Shown here: positions 36,113 through 44,875 of the stretch, one piece after another
Layout: every line of letters starts with the position of its first letter
Position numbering within the stretch: position 1 is the first letter of the stretch
NCBI RefSeq assembly: GCF_000347035.1
Contig: NZ_ANIJ01000022.1
Coordinates: forward strand, 228,209-292,208
DNA from: Leptospira sp. B5-022
GTDB taxonomy: Bacteria; Spirochaetota; Leptospiria; Leptospirales; Leptospiraceae
Direction: 5' to 3'
DNA: 64,000 bases
Translations under genes and position numbers: made by a program
The notes under the pieces: generated by a model
What the model was told of the DNA's origin: nothing
Databases searched by the model: none
The model's input: the letters and a program-made list of their open reading frames with translations, nothing else

Positions 36113-39100
36113 AAAATACCTTCTCTAATGGCTGATACAGTTTTAAGCAGAGGTAAAAATCCTTTTCGCTAATATAATTTTGAGGGTAGGGCAGAAGTCG
36201 GATGATCTCATCCAAATAAATTTTTGGATCATACTGAACGGATTCTTGGGCCCAAATTTTATATTCTGTAGAGAGTTGATCCAATTTTTTTTTGTCGCTC
36301 GGATCGATTTCCTTTCTATCCGGAAAATCTTCCCAGATCCCGGGAGAGACTAAGGAGACGGATCGTTCGAAAAATTCTTGGACAAGATCTAAAAGAAATT
36401 TTTTACGATACGGTTCTCCTCCTTCTCTGTTCATATTCAGGATCGTTGGTTTGTCTCCATATCCGAAAATTGTAATTACTGACCTAGGAGTGTTTTGAGA
36501 CGGGATCTGATCGAACAATGATTGGATCAAAAACGGTTCGATCAGGTTCTTAAATTTTTTCTTAGAGTTCGGGTACACAAGAACAAGAGTAGAGCTACCG
36601 TCGGCTTCCTTTTTTAAGAAAACATCTTCTTTTAAACCGGTGATCGCGGTTTTCGATTCATTCGAAATTTGGAATGGAACGACAGGTAAAGAGAGTAACT
36701 TTCCTTTTTTAGGAGATTCTCCGAAGGTAAATCCGGATAAAATTTCCGCACCGGAAAGTATTTCAGAAACGGCTTCTGAAATTTTCGTGACCTTTTCCGA
36801 TTTTGTTAAAAATTCCGCATCCCCATAAATTCCTCTCGGTATATGACCTCTTTTTTCCCATATAGAAAAAAGTCCGCCTAAAGAATTTTGGATCTCTTTT
36901 TCGGTCTTCTTCATGGAATAAGACCATAACTCTTTCATAAATTTAAAGTTATCCGAAATTCGGAACGGTTCTTCTGTCGCAGTCTCGGATTCTGAAATTT
37001 CCTCAGCATACAATCCGAACCTTCTCTGCAAATGAAAGGAAAGCGGCGATTTTGCAAACCGGACAAGATCATTCCAATCGATCGTCTCCGGATTTAGTAT
37101 TTCTTTTTTTGCGGAAGGACCGGACTGAAAATCCCCGAGTACCGTTTTTCGATAATATTGTTTATCTTCTTCTTTTCCATAGAGTAGGGAAGAAGATAGA
37201 TCGAAACTTTTACGGAACTTCTCCGCAAATTTTGCCGATGGATTTTCTTTTTGGATAAAATATTCTCTGCTATGTTTGTTTAAAGGAATCTTGATCCTAA
37301 CGGAAGTTTCGGGAGCTAATATATTTTCCTTTAAAGCTTGCTCTAACAAAAGTAATGAAGAAGAAGGAGCAATACTTTCGTCTTTTGTGATATCTTCCGC
37401 CACAAAGGACAACACCAGACTTTGTTTTGCCGAAAGCACGGTTTCATATAATAAAGACTGATTGAGACCTCTAACATTTATATCTCCTTCTCGAGGAGCT
37501 AAATGTCTGAGATTAAATGCGGAAGTATCGTCCGTTCCGGGAAACAAACCTTCTCCCAATCCCAAAATGTATACATGTCGGAAGGGGATGGGACGCATCG
37601 GTTGAAGTGAAGAAACCGTTATTCCCCCGGTTAAGTATTGTCCTTTACGGACCTGGATCTCTCCTCCGGTTTGTTTAAAAAATGCCTCTAAAAATTTCAG
37701 TCTATCCCTGCGATTTTTTGGATCCCAACGCACGGATCTCAAATCATATAATGAATCTGTAATTTTCTTTTCTAACTCCATTTCTATCGGATCGGAAGAA
37801 GGTGAAGAAAATAGTTCTCTCAACAAATCGGATAGAGAATCCAAAATTTTTTCTCCGGAAACTTTCGGATCCGAAACCAATGAGGAAAATCCTTCCAATA
37901 AGAAGGATACACGTTTCCAAATCCCGATCCATATTGGTACGGAAGAGCCTGATCCCGGATCGAAAGGGGAGACTGGAAAATTTTCCTCTTCTTCGGTGGA
38001 TAATATATTCCCGGCTGCTAATCGTAAAAAACCTTTTCTAAAAGAGAATGCAAGCGGCTCTTCATCTGCCAAAGAATCGTCTTGGTATAATTCCAAATCT
38101 TCGGAAAGTTTTGCCCATTCTTCCACTAAAGGAGCTTCCACTTCCCATTTCGATTGAAAACAAGGGTTCCTTAGTAGTTTGAAAATGTCCGCCCTGGATC
38201 GTTCTTTAGAAAGAAGCGTAAATAAGGAGAGTATCCCGCTGATATAGGCGCTTGTTTCCGAGGCTAGAACATCTCTTATACTATACGGTAGAGTCTTTAT
38301 CTGGCTGCCGGACTTCTCCACAAGTTTTGCTTGTATTCCGCCTTCGAATACGAACTCAATAGCAGCCCTATATTCGGAAAGGTCGGAGCAGAATATCCCA
38401 AAATCGGTTAATTTTGTTTCTTTGGATTCGGATAAGACGGAGAGAATATGATGGAAAACAGCCTCTACTTCTCGAACCTTTCCGGGGGCTTCTAAAATTT
38501 GTAAACTCTCGTCAGGTAGAAGTCTGGAAGTCGCCTTATATTCCGACCGTCCAAGATATTCTTTGAATTCGGATAGGACCGTCTTTGTTTGTTTTTCTTT
38601 TTTAGTAGAATGTAAAAATTCCGCACCTGAGATTTCCCAGGATTTTTTTAAGGAATGGAATGAGTTTGCCCAGTTTCTACAGATCTGATTTCTTTGCGTT
38701 CCTGTAACCGGTTCTCCATCAGGCATTCCAAATTGAAAAACTTCCAAATGAATTTCGGGGAGTAGGTTTTGAAAAATAGAAATGTATGTACTCGAAAGTT
38801 GGGACAATGCGAATAGATATACATTCTTCGCGGAATGTTTTTTGGTCTTGGGCTCCGAGGCCAGATTACGCATGGAGTATTGGATTAAAGTTTCTTTGGT
38901 TGGATCAGAGTTCGTTAGATAAGAATAAAGTTCTTTCTGAAAGAAAAAAATTTCAGACTGGGTTGCGACCTCTTCCCAGATATCTTCTCCCGGCAATCTT
39001 AATAGTGAATATTTTTCTCCCAACCAGTTGCGGATCCAGTCCTGTCTATTTAGTTCGTAATCCTTAAAATATTTCGCTAAACGTCCTGACAGATCCAAAA

Positions 39101-39500
39101 GACGGACCGGGTCGGGAGTTTTTCTCCCGGAAGGCAAAAGGTAATTTTTGACGACCGGATACTTTTGTAGAAATACCGGATCTCCTAATAAAGTCTCATA
39201 GATCTGGAATTTTCTGGATTCTCCTTGAAGGAAAGGTCTGGATTTCGGATCGATCTCGGGAGAAAATTTTTCAAGAAGCAATTCCTCCAAAAACTTTTCC
39301 AAGAACAAAAATCTGATATTGAATACTACGTCGAATCTTTGGACTAGATCCAGATTCAACCAGGTCTCCATACTCTTATTCGGAATGATCACTGTAGGAG
39401 AATATAATCCATCCTGCCTCGAGATCTCATCTCTCAAGGAGTTAGATAATCTTTCGGACAAATTCGAAAGATCGTCGGAACTATGGACGCGTATGCTCAT
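36099..39500 (-). CDS. recC: RecC, exodeoxyribonuclease V gamma subunit
   Basis: The protein has 1133 residues, similar to E. coli RecC. It begins MSIRVHSSDDLSNLSERLSN, and the early segment SPTVIIPNKSMETWLNLDL is RecC-typical. The Chi-scanning, dead-helicase region includes VSSLQPMRPIPFRHVYILGL, and GLFPGTDDTSAFNLRH follows. It lacks a Walker A, as expected. It is the first gene of the operon; the promoter should lie in 39501-39600. Confidence 0.94.
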   Translation of the reverse strand: MSIRVHSSDDLSNLSERLSNSLRDEISRQDGLYSPTVIIPNKSMETWLNLDLVQRFDVVFNIRFLFLEKFLEELLLEKFSPEIDPKSRPFLQGESRKFQIYETLLGDPVFLQKYPVVKNYLLPSGRKTPDPVRLLDLSGRLAKYFKDYELNRQDWIRNWLGEKYSLLRLPGEDIWEEVATQSEIFFFQKELYSYLTNSDPTKETLIQYSMRNLASEPKTKKHSAKNVYLFALSQLSSTYISIFQNLLPEIHLEVFQFGMPDGEPVTGTQRNQICRNWANSFHSLKKSWEISGAEFLHSTKKEKQTKTVLSEFKEYLGRSEYKATSRLLPDESLQILEAPGKVREVEAVFHHILSVLSESKETKLTDFGIFCSDLSEYRAAIEFVFEGGIQAKLVEKSGSQIKTLPYSIRDVLASETSAYISGILSLFTLLSKERSRADIFKLLRNPCFQSKWEVEAPLVEEWAKLSEDLELYQDDSLADEEPLAFSFRKGFLRLAAGNILSTEEEENFPVSPFDPGSGSSVPIWIGIWKRVSFLLEGFSSLVSDPKVSGEKILDSLSDLLRELFSSPSSDPIEMELEKKITDSLYDLRSVRWDPKNRRDRLKFLEAFFKQTGGEIQVRKGQYLTGGITVSSLQPMRPIPFRHVYILGLGEGLFPGTDDTSAFNLRHLAPREGDINVRGLNQSLLYETVLSAKQSLVLSFVAEDITKDESIAPSSSLLLLEQALKENILAPETSVRIKIPLNKHSREYFIQKENPSAKFAEKFRKSFDLSSSLLYGKEEDKQYYRKTVLGDFQSGPSAKKEILNPETIDWNDLVRFAKSPLSFHLQRRFGLYAEEISESETATEEPFRISDNFKFMKELWSYSMKKTEKEIQNSLGGLFSIWEKRGHIPRGIYGDAEFLTKSEKVTKISEAVSEILSGAEILSGFTFGESPKKGKLLSLPVVPFQISNESKTAITGLKEDVFLKKEADGSSTLVLVYPNSKKKFKNLIEPFLIQSLFDQIPSQNTPRSVITIFGYGDKPTILNMNREGGEPYRKKFLLDLVQEFFERSVSLVSPGIWEDFPDRKEIDPSDKKKLDQLSTEYKIWAQESVQYDPKIYLDEIIRLLPYPQNYISEKDFYLCLKLYQPLEKVFYAEK

Positions 39501-39839
39501 CTTAGATCGGTTCTACCAGAAATCCTGCATTTACGGACCGGTAAAACAAAGTTTTGGTCCGAGAGGGGAGCTCTTACAGGCGTATAAATCGCCAATCCAA
39601 AGGATTTTATCTAATGCGACATAATGCTGATTATCGGAAGTTAGGGAAGTAGACCTCTTATAGGGAAACGGTATCCGAGAAAGCACACAGGTTGCCCTGA
39701 AAAATGTTCCGGATTTTGTAGTAACTTCGACGTCTTGGCGAACTTCGCCTAACTTGGGTCTCGCGAAACGTTGCCAACTATACCTAAGGGGATCTTTTGT
39801 ATACAGTCCCGTAAGAAGCGAGTTTGGATTGGCGACTTC
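39501..39839. other. Gene-free region bounded by nested inverted repeats
   Basis: No gene was seen. TCGCCAATCCAAA (39589-39601) is perfectly repeated inverted as TTTGGATTGGCGA (39823-39835). Inside it, AAGTTAGGGAAGT (39638-39650) is complementary, with one gap, to ACTTCGCCTAACTT (39742-39755). The inner pair has the GTTAGG...CCTAAC polarity seen at cassette ends in the 57-64 kb array. This may be a decayed mobile unit or a small inverted-repeat element. The recC promoter should also lie here. Confidence 0.4.
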
Positions 39840-40235
39840 CTACTTGGAAGCGGAGAATAATGTGGACTTACATTTTTCTCCTAAAACATTTTTATTCTCT
39901 TGGAGACAGCGGATAACAGCTGTTCCTCGATCGGAGCAATATTTCTCCTTCTCTTCTTTACAAGCCTCCATTCTCATTCTTGCCTTATTCCTGACTTCCT
40001 GTAACAATTCTCTACATTCTTCCGAAAGGTTTTCCTCATTCTTTTTCAAACAAGAAAGAATATCTCCTTTGGGAATTTCCTTACAATATTTTTCTTTGTC
40101 TTCGCGACATTGGTTCGTATGTGAGTGAGGCGCTCCTTCTTCATGAGCAATAACGGAGATGTTCATTGAGAAAAAAAGGCATAAATAAGCCGTAACTACT
40201 CTAATTCCGCCTTTATTTGAAATTTTGAATAACAT
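39840..40235 (-). CDS. Secreted cysteine-rich-repeat protein
   Basis: The protein has 131 residues. The signal peptide probably cleaves after NISVIA (about residue 30). The mature part carries two repeats of the pattern C-x3-D/E-K-x-K-Y-C then CLxxNxxxLxxxC: CREDKEKYCKEIPKGD with CLKKNEENLSEEC, and CKEEKEKYCSDRG with CLQENKNVLGEKC. This is the cysteine-rich GLG1-like repeat (PF00839 type) found in bacterial exported proteins. It is probably disulfide-bonded in the periplasm; its role is unknown. Confidence 0.82.
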   Translation of the reverse strand: MLFKISNKGGIRVVTAYLCLFFSMNISVIAHEEGAPHSHTNQCREDKEKYCKEIPKGDILSCLKKNEENLSEECRELLQEVRNKARMRMEACKEEKEKYCSDRGTAVIRCLQENKNVLGEKCKSTLFSASK

Positions 40236-40729
40236 GGCGACTAACCTCTATTAAGACCTCAGTCATTCTTGCCGGTTTCTTTTTTTAGGAAAGATAGATT
40301 TACTTCTAAAACGAAAAACCGAAGTCTAATACATGTTAGAAACAAGAAAGGAAGAAACACGTTATTATTCGTCGGAACTGAGACAGAAAAACGTAGTTGT
40401 TCCATACTTCGATTAATAATAATGGATCGTGCACAAACTTTCTAACATTTGATATTTCTGTATGAGGCTGAGGTCCGACTAACTGCTTCCTGTCGTCCTT
40501 CGAGGGACAAACTTTGGAAGAGCATTTGAGTCACAGATTTGTTTAGTATACTTTAAAGGAGGTTTTGCGATTCTCTTTGGCATTGCCCGGAACAGGCGAA
40601 GGAGCTTTTTGTTTTTTCCTACCGCAATTTGAAAAAGAGTTTCGGTATTGATCCAGGTAAGGAACACTATCCACCGACTTACAAATAAAATAACACCTGA
40701 CGGTGCACTAGAAATCGCAAGGCAAGGAC
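40236..40729. other. 494-bp intergenic region, no confident feature
   Basis: Short open frames occur on both strands but lack ribosome sites or family resemblance. AAGGCAAGGAC immediately before 40730 is the ribosome site of the next gene, and a short CACCTGACGGTG palindrome lies just upstream of it. I see nothing else. Confidence 0.6.
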
Positions 40730-41308
40730 ATGGATTACGAAAAGGAAAAAAAGAAACTTCTCTCTGCGAAAACGCCAGAGCAGTACATTGAATTTTCCAT
40801 TAAATCAAAACTAGAAGGACCAAAGAAGTCCAGTATTACCACAGAATGGTTAAATAAATCAGGTTATTCAATAGATGACATAAAATATGCAAGGAATAGG
40901 CATCCTTTTTGGAGAGAAAAAAGAAACAAAGGTTCTTACGAAAGAAACAGCCGTCGTCTAGAATACCATAACTACTATAAGACGGACGATAAGATCGTTT
41001 GGGACGAGGCTAAACTTTCTAAATTTTACGACCTCAACCAAGAAGGAAATGCGGATCATGAGCTGGCTAGGATTTTTAAAACATCCATCCCGGCTGTGAA
41101 CCATATTCGGAGAAAGTTCCGTTTTTCTTCCATTCTGTTAGAACTGGAAAAGAAAAAACCTAGTAAAGCTGCGGTGATCAAACTCAGCGGTCATTCAGAG
41201 TCCGTACTGAAACGTTTGATCAAAGAAAAAGGGAAAAATAATATTCTAGCCCGCCGATCTTTCCGAAAGGCGGGCTTTGTCAATAAATTTCAGGAGAGAA
41301 TCTCCTAA
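40730..41308 (+). CDS. Basic protein with possible helix-turn-helix, unknown
   Basis: The protein has 192 residues, Lys/Arg rich, with no membrane segment. HELARIFKTSIPAVNHIRRK (about residues 122-141) has helix-turn-helix spacing, and KAAVIKLSGHSESVLKRLIK could be a second one. It is probably DNA-binding. A GC-rich hairpin (GCCCGCC 41250-41256 with GGCGGGC 41270-41276) followed by TTTG lies inside its last codons. It is transcribed alone, upstream of the deacetylase gene. Confidence 0.65.
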   Translation: MDYEKEKKKLLSAKTPEQYIEFSIKSKLEGPKKSSITTEWLNKSGYSIDDIKYARNRHPFWREKRNKGSYERNSRRLEYHNYYKTDDKIVWDEAKLSKFYDLNQEGNADHELARIFKTSIPAVNHIRRKFRFSSILLELEKKKPSKAAVIKLSGHSESVLKRLIKEKGKNNILARRSFRKAGFVNKFQERIS

Positions 41309-41424
41309 AATTCCCTTCTCAAGACGAATCTCTTCCTTATTTTATAGGCTTTTACCTTACTTCCGGTTTTGGTAAAATGTTGCGCGTCCTCCGCCGGAGA
41401 GAATCTTGGAACTGATCCATTCCA

Positions 41425-42846
41425 ATGTACAAAAAAATCATCCGTTTTTCCATTCTACTCTTTCTAGCGATCTTCACTTCTTCGATACTTTCTGCAGGGC
41501 CCGTCCGTGAATTTTTAAGTTCCGACAGTAAATCCAAAACGAACCAAGAGGAAGAAGACCCAAAACCTTCTTCTCCTAAAAGAGAAATTCCTAGATCGGA
41601 AGAAACGTCATCGCCTTCCCCTAAAGTGGAAACGAAGATTAAAAAAGAAAAAGAAGAGTCCGTAGCTTCCGTGGGAGCCTCTTCCCAAAAACCTAAGCGA
41701 GTCCAACGCAGGAAAAAAGGGAAAAATAAGGTCTCTAAAAAGGAAAAACAGGAGATCAAAGAGAAGGAAACCGCTTCTAAAAAGTACGAAAATTCCCTTC
41801 CTGGAGTTTCGGAACTTCCTCCTAAAACGCAATACGATACGAATACCCAAAATATTAATGCGGAACTGGGCCATGGAAAAGGGATCCCTGTTCTTTGTTA
41901 TCATCACTTGGTTGGGAACCAAGATCCAATGGGCGGATACAATCTAGATCCTAGCCTTTTAGAGGAGCAGTTTAAGTTTCTCAAGGCTTTAGGTTACCAA
42001 ACGATCAGCTTGGACCAATTCTACCAATACCAGCAAGGAAAAGCAGGTTCCGATTTTCCTGCTCGTCCTGTTCTTTTAACATTTGATGACGGATCCTTAA
42101 CCCATAGAGATGTTCTAGTTCCGCTATTAAAAAAATACGGAATGAGAGCCTCCGTTTTTATTTATCCGACCGTGATCTCTAATCCTAGATATAAATTTTA
42201 TCTTAGCTGGGCCCAATTAAAAGAGGCTCTGGACAGTGGAGTTCTCGATTTAGGTTCTCATACAGTCTACCATCCTAAATTGCCTGCAATGTCTAGAGCG
42301 GAGATCAGAAGCCAACTCAAAGATTCCAAAACAACTCTGGAAGCGAAAACAGGTAGAAAAATTCAAGATCTTGCCTATCCATTCGGATTATTCGACGTAA
42401 GAGTGATAGAAGAAGCTAAGGCTGCAGGTTACAGAATGGCATTCACGGTTAATCCCGGGAAGAATGTTCCTGGCACGTACGCTTATACCATTCACAGATC
42501 CTTGGTAACTTGGGGAATGTCTCAATCCAGATTCAATTCGATCTTAAGCGCATCTCCACCCGTTAAGATCCAACTCGGAGTTCCTGACGGTTCTTGGGTC
42601 AAACCGGGAGATAGTTTTCCTGTAATAGTGGAAGGTTTAGACCCTAAGTCGGTGGCGATCAAAATCAGCGGGAAAGAAGGTATCATTCAAAGAAAAACGA
42701 ATACGGAATATATCATTAGAATTCCTGAATTCAAAAAGACCACTTATCCTGCGATGACGATCATTGGTAAAACCCTATCCGGTAAGAGAAGTGAAACTCA
42801 ATTTTTATTCGTAAATAGAAAAGAGTTTAAAAAAGACCCCGACTAA
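41425..42846 (+). CDS. Polysaccharide deacetylase (CE4/NodB domain), exported
   Basis: The protein has 473 residues. A signal peptide runs to about residue 24 (SSILSAG). A roughly 120-residue Lys/Glu/Ser-rich disordered linker precedes the NodB domain. Catalytic motifs are TFDDG at 219-223, SHTVYHP at 278-284 and LAYPFGLFD. The C-terminal 80 residues look like an Ig-like beta module (VPDGSWVKPGDSFPVIVEGL). It should remove N-acetyl groups from an extracytoplasmic glycan such as peptidoglycan or an exopolysaccharide. Confidence 0.93.
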   Translation: MYKKIIRFSILLFLAIFTSSILSAGPVREFLSSDSKSKTNQEEEDPKPSSPKREIPRSEETSSPSPKVETKIKKEKEESVASVGASSQKPKRVQRRKKGKNKVSKKEKQEIKEKETASKKYENSLPGVSELPPKTQYDTNTQNINAELGHGKGIPVLCYHHLVGNQDPMGGYNLDPSLLEEQFKFLKALGYQTISLDQFYQYQQGKAGSDFPARPVLLTFDDGSLTHRDVLVPLLKKYGMRASVFIYPTVISNPRYKFYLSWAQLKEALDSGVLDLGSHTVYHPKLPAMSRAEIRSQLKDSKTTLEAKTGRKIQDLAYPFGLFDVRVIEEAKAAGYRMAFTVNPGKNVPGTYAYTIHRSLVTWGMSQSRFNSILSASPPVKIQLGVPDGSWVKPGDSFPVIVEGLDPKSVAIKISGKEGIIQRKTNTEYIIRIPEFKKTTYPAMTIIGKTLSGKRSETQFLFVNRKEFKKDPD

Positions 42847-42977
42847 AGGTTACTTTCGGATAAATTTTTAGGTTTCCGGAAGCTCTAAAGTTATATTTTA
42901 TCTGGAAGAACCGTCAAAATCGTATCGTTTCTATGAAAGTTTTTTGACATCTCTAGGTAGGTAAGAATATTTTCGGT

Positions 42978-44774
42978 ATGCCAAAAGATTCCGAGACATT
43001 CGAAAGAATCGCAACATCCAGGATCCGGAATCGCCTTCCTCTTGTTTTATGGGTGGTATTACTTGTTCTTACCCTCCCCTATTCTCTACTTGCAGATCCT
43101 GCCGGAGAAAAGGGTCCTGTTCTTCGTTTAGATTCTCATTCTTCCGGTAAAATCCCTCTCAGAGAAGAGATCTCTTATTTCAAAGACTTGGAAGGAACTC
43201 TTACCTGGGAGGATATTTCCGCTCCCGATTCCGAAGTGGAATTCAAAAAAAATACGGATAGGATGCCGAACTTCGGCTATGATTCCTCTCCTTATTGGCT
43301 CAAGTTTTCCGTAGAAACCGAAGAGGCTCTTTCGGAGGAACGTTTTCTAACCTTAGAATATCCTCATATAGATTATGTGGATGTATATTGGAAAGATTCT
43401 AAAGGGAGAGAAGGTGAATTCCGCACCGGAGATATGCTTCCCTTCAAGGAAAGACCAATCGCAGAGAGATATTTTGTATTTCCTTTAACCTTGGAAGATA
43501 AGGGGAAGATAGAAGTATACATCCGAGTTAAGACGGAAGGATCTCTCACTCTTCCGCTTCACCTAGTTACAAAGTCCAATCTGGATCATTCTTCCAGGGC
43601 CTCTTTACTTATAAACGGTATTTATTTTGGCGCCTTGGGAGTTATGATATTCTATAACTTCTTTTTGTTCCTAGGTATCCGGGAAAAGACTTATATATAT
43701 TACGTAATTCTAATTTTTGCGGTAACCTACTTTTTGGTTATGAGCTCCGGATACGGCTTTTGGTTCTTGGTCCCAAATTCCCCTAAATTCGTAAATTCTT
43801 CCTTTATCATGGCCACATGTATCGCTATGATCTTTTTGGGCCTATTTGCGGAAGAGTATTTGCAGACCAGGGATACTTATCCGATCCTACATATATTCAT
43901 CCGGGGACTCACGATTATATGGTCCATTATCGCTATTCTACCCGTATTTGTACCTTTAAGATACCTGATGCCTTTTACGGCGATCCTTCCTATTTTGGAA
44001 ATCCTAGTGCTAATGATCGTTTCTCTGGTCCGGAGCGTTCGAAAGGATAGAAAAGCGAGGATCTTCCTAAGCGCATGGGTCTTCAGTTTGTTGGGAGTAT
44101 TCGTATTCTCACTGAATCGACTGGGGCTTTTTGATTCGGAGGAGATCGCTTCCGGAATGTTGAAGATCGGCGTTTTGAGTAACGTTATTCTTCTTTCCTT
44201 GGGACTCGTGGACCGGATCAATACTTTTCAAAAGGAAAAAGAAGAGTACAAAGAAAGAGCGGATAAACTATTTGAACTTTCTCTAATGGATCCTTTAACG
44301 GGTGTGGCCAATCGGAGATTTTTTGATCAGGAATTGGAAAGAGAATGGAACCGTTCCGTCCGAACGGAAAGACCACTTTCCCTTTTAATGATAGATGTGG
44401 ACTTCTTCAAAGCGTATAACGATACCTACGGTCATTTAAAAGGAGACCAGGTGCTCTGCCAAGTGGCCCAAGCTTTAAAAGAATGTCTGAATCGTTCTTC
44501 CGATATGATCGCAAGATATGGAGGAGAAGAATTTTCTGTCATTCTTCCGGATACTCCCGTAGAAGGGGCGATCGTAGTCGCCCTGAACATGTTACAGACG
44601 GTGGAGGATATGGGGATACCTCATTCGGAAAGTACTTTTACTAGGGTCACTGTTTCCATAGGTGTTTCCAGTAATACGGATCGTGATATCCATTCTTACC
44701 AAGAATTATTAGGATTAGCCGATAAAAACCTATACGATTCCAAGGCATTCGGTCGAAATCATATACGTCATTGA
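42978..44774 (+). CDS. Diguanylate cyclase with 7TMR-DISM sensor
   Basis: The protein has 598 residues. A signal/TM segment at about 20-38 precedes a periplasmic 7TMR-DISMED2-like beta domain (PNFGYDSSPYWLKFSVETEE). Seven membrane helices lie at about 205-400, then a coiled coil and the GGDEF domain. The active site is GGEEF at 515-519, with an intact I-site RSSD at 506-509 predicting product inhibition by c-di-GMP. It converts GTP to c-di-GMP in response to an extracytoplasmic ligand, possibly a carbohydrate. Confidence 0.95.
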   Translation: MPKDSETFERIATSRIRNRLPLVLWVVLLVLTLPYSLLADPAGEKGPVLRLDSHSSGKIPLREEISYFKDLEGTLTWEDISAPDSEVEFKKNTDRMPNFGYDSSPYWLKFSVETEEALSEERFLTLEYPHIDYVDVYWKDSKGREGEFRTGDMLPFKERPIAERYFVFPLTLEDKGKIEVYIRVKTEGSLTLPLHLVTKSNLDHSSRASLLINGIYFGALGVMIFYNFFLFLGIREKTYIYYVILIFAVTYFLVMSSGYGFWFLVPNSPKFVNSSFIMATCIAMIFLGLFAEEYLQTRDTYPILHIFIRGLTIIWSIIAILPVFVPLRYLMPFTAILPILEILVLMIVSLVRSVRKDRKARIFLSAWVFSLLGVFVFSLNRLGLFDSEEIASGMLKIGVLSNVILLSLGLVDRINTFQKEKEEYKERADKLFELSLMDPLTGVANRRFFDQELEREWNRSVRTERPLSLLMIDVDFFKAYNDTYGHLKGDQVLCQVAQALKECLNRSSDMIARYGGEEFSVILPDTPVEGAIVVALNMLQTVEDMGIPHSESTFTRVTVSIGVSSNTDRDIHSYQELLGLADKNLYDSKAFGRNHIRH

Positions 44775-44875
44775 CCCTTTCCGAAACAATCGTTCGAGAA
44801 AGGTATACCGGAAAATCATGAAAATTTAATTTTTCCTGGACCCTCGGCCCAGTCGGGATTAAAATCGGTCCCCGC

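Noticed and set aside
39745..39753. CGCCTAAC word at 39.7 kb as an isolated attC
   Set aside because: No matching GTTAG end or L boxes lie to its right. It fits better as part of an inverted repeat pair.
39754..40128. 124-codon plus-strand frame
   Set aside because: It is the antisense shadow of the cysteine-rich secreted protein gene, which has a signal peptide and repeats.
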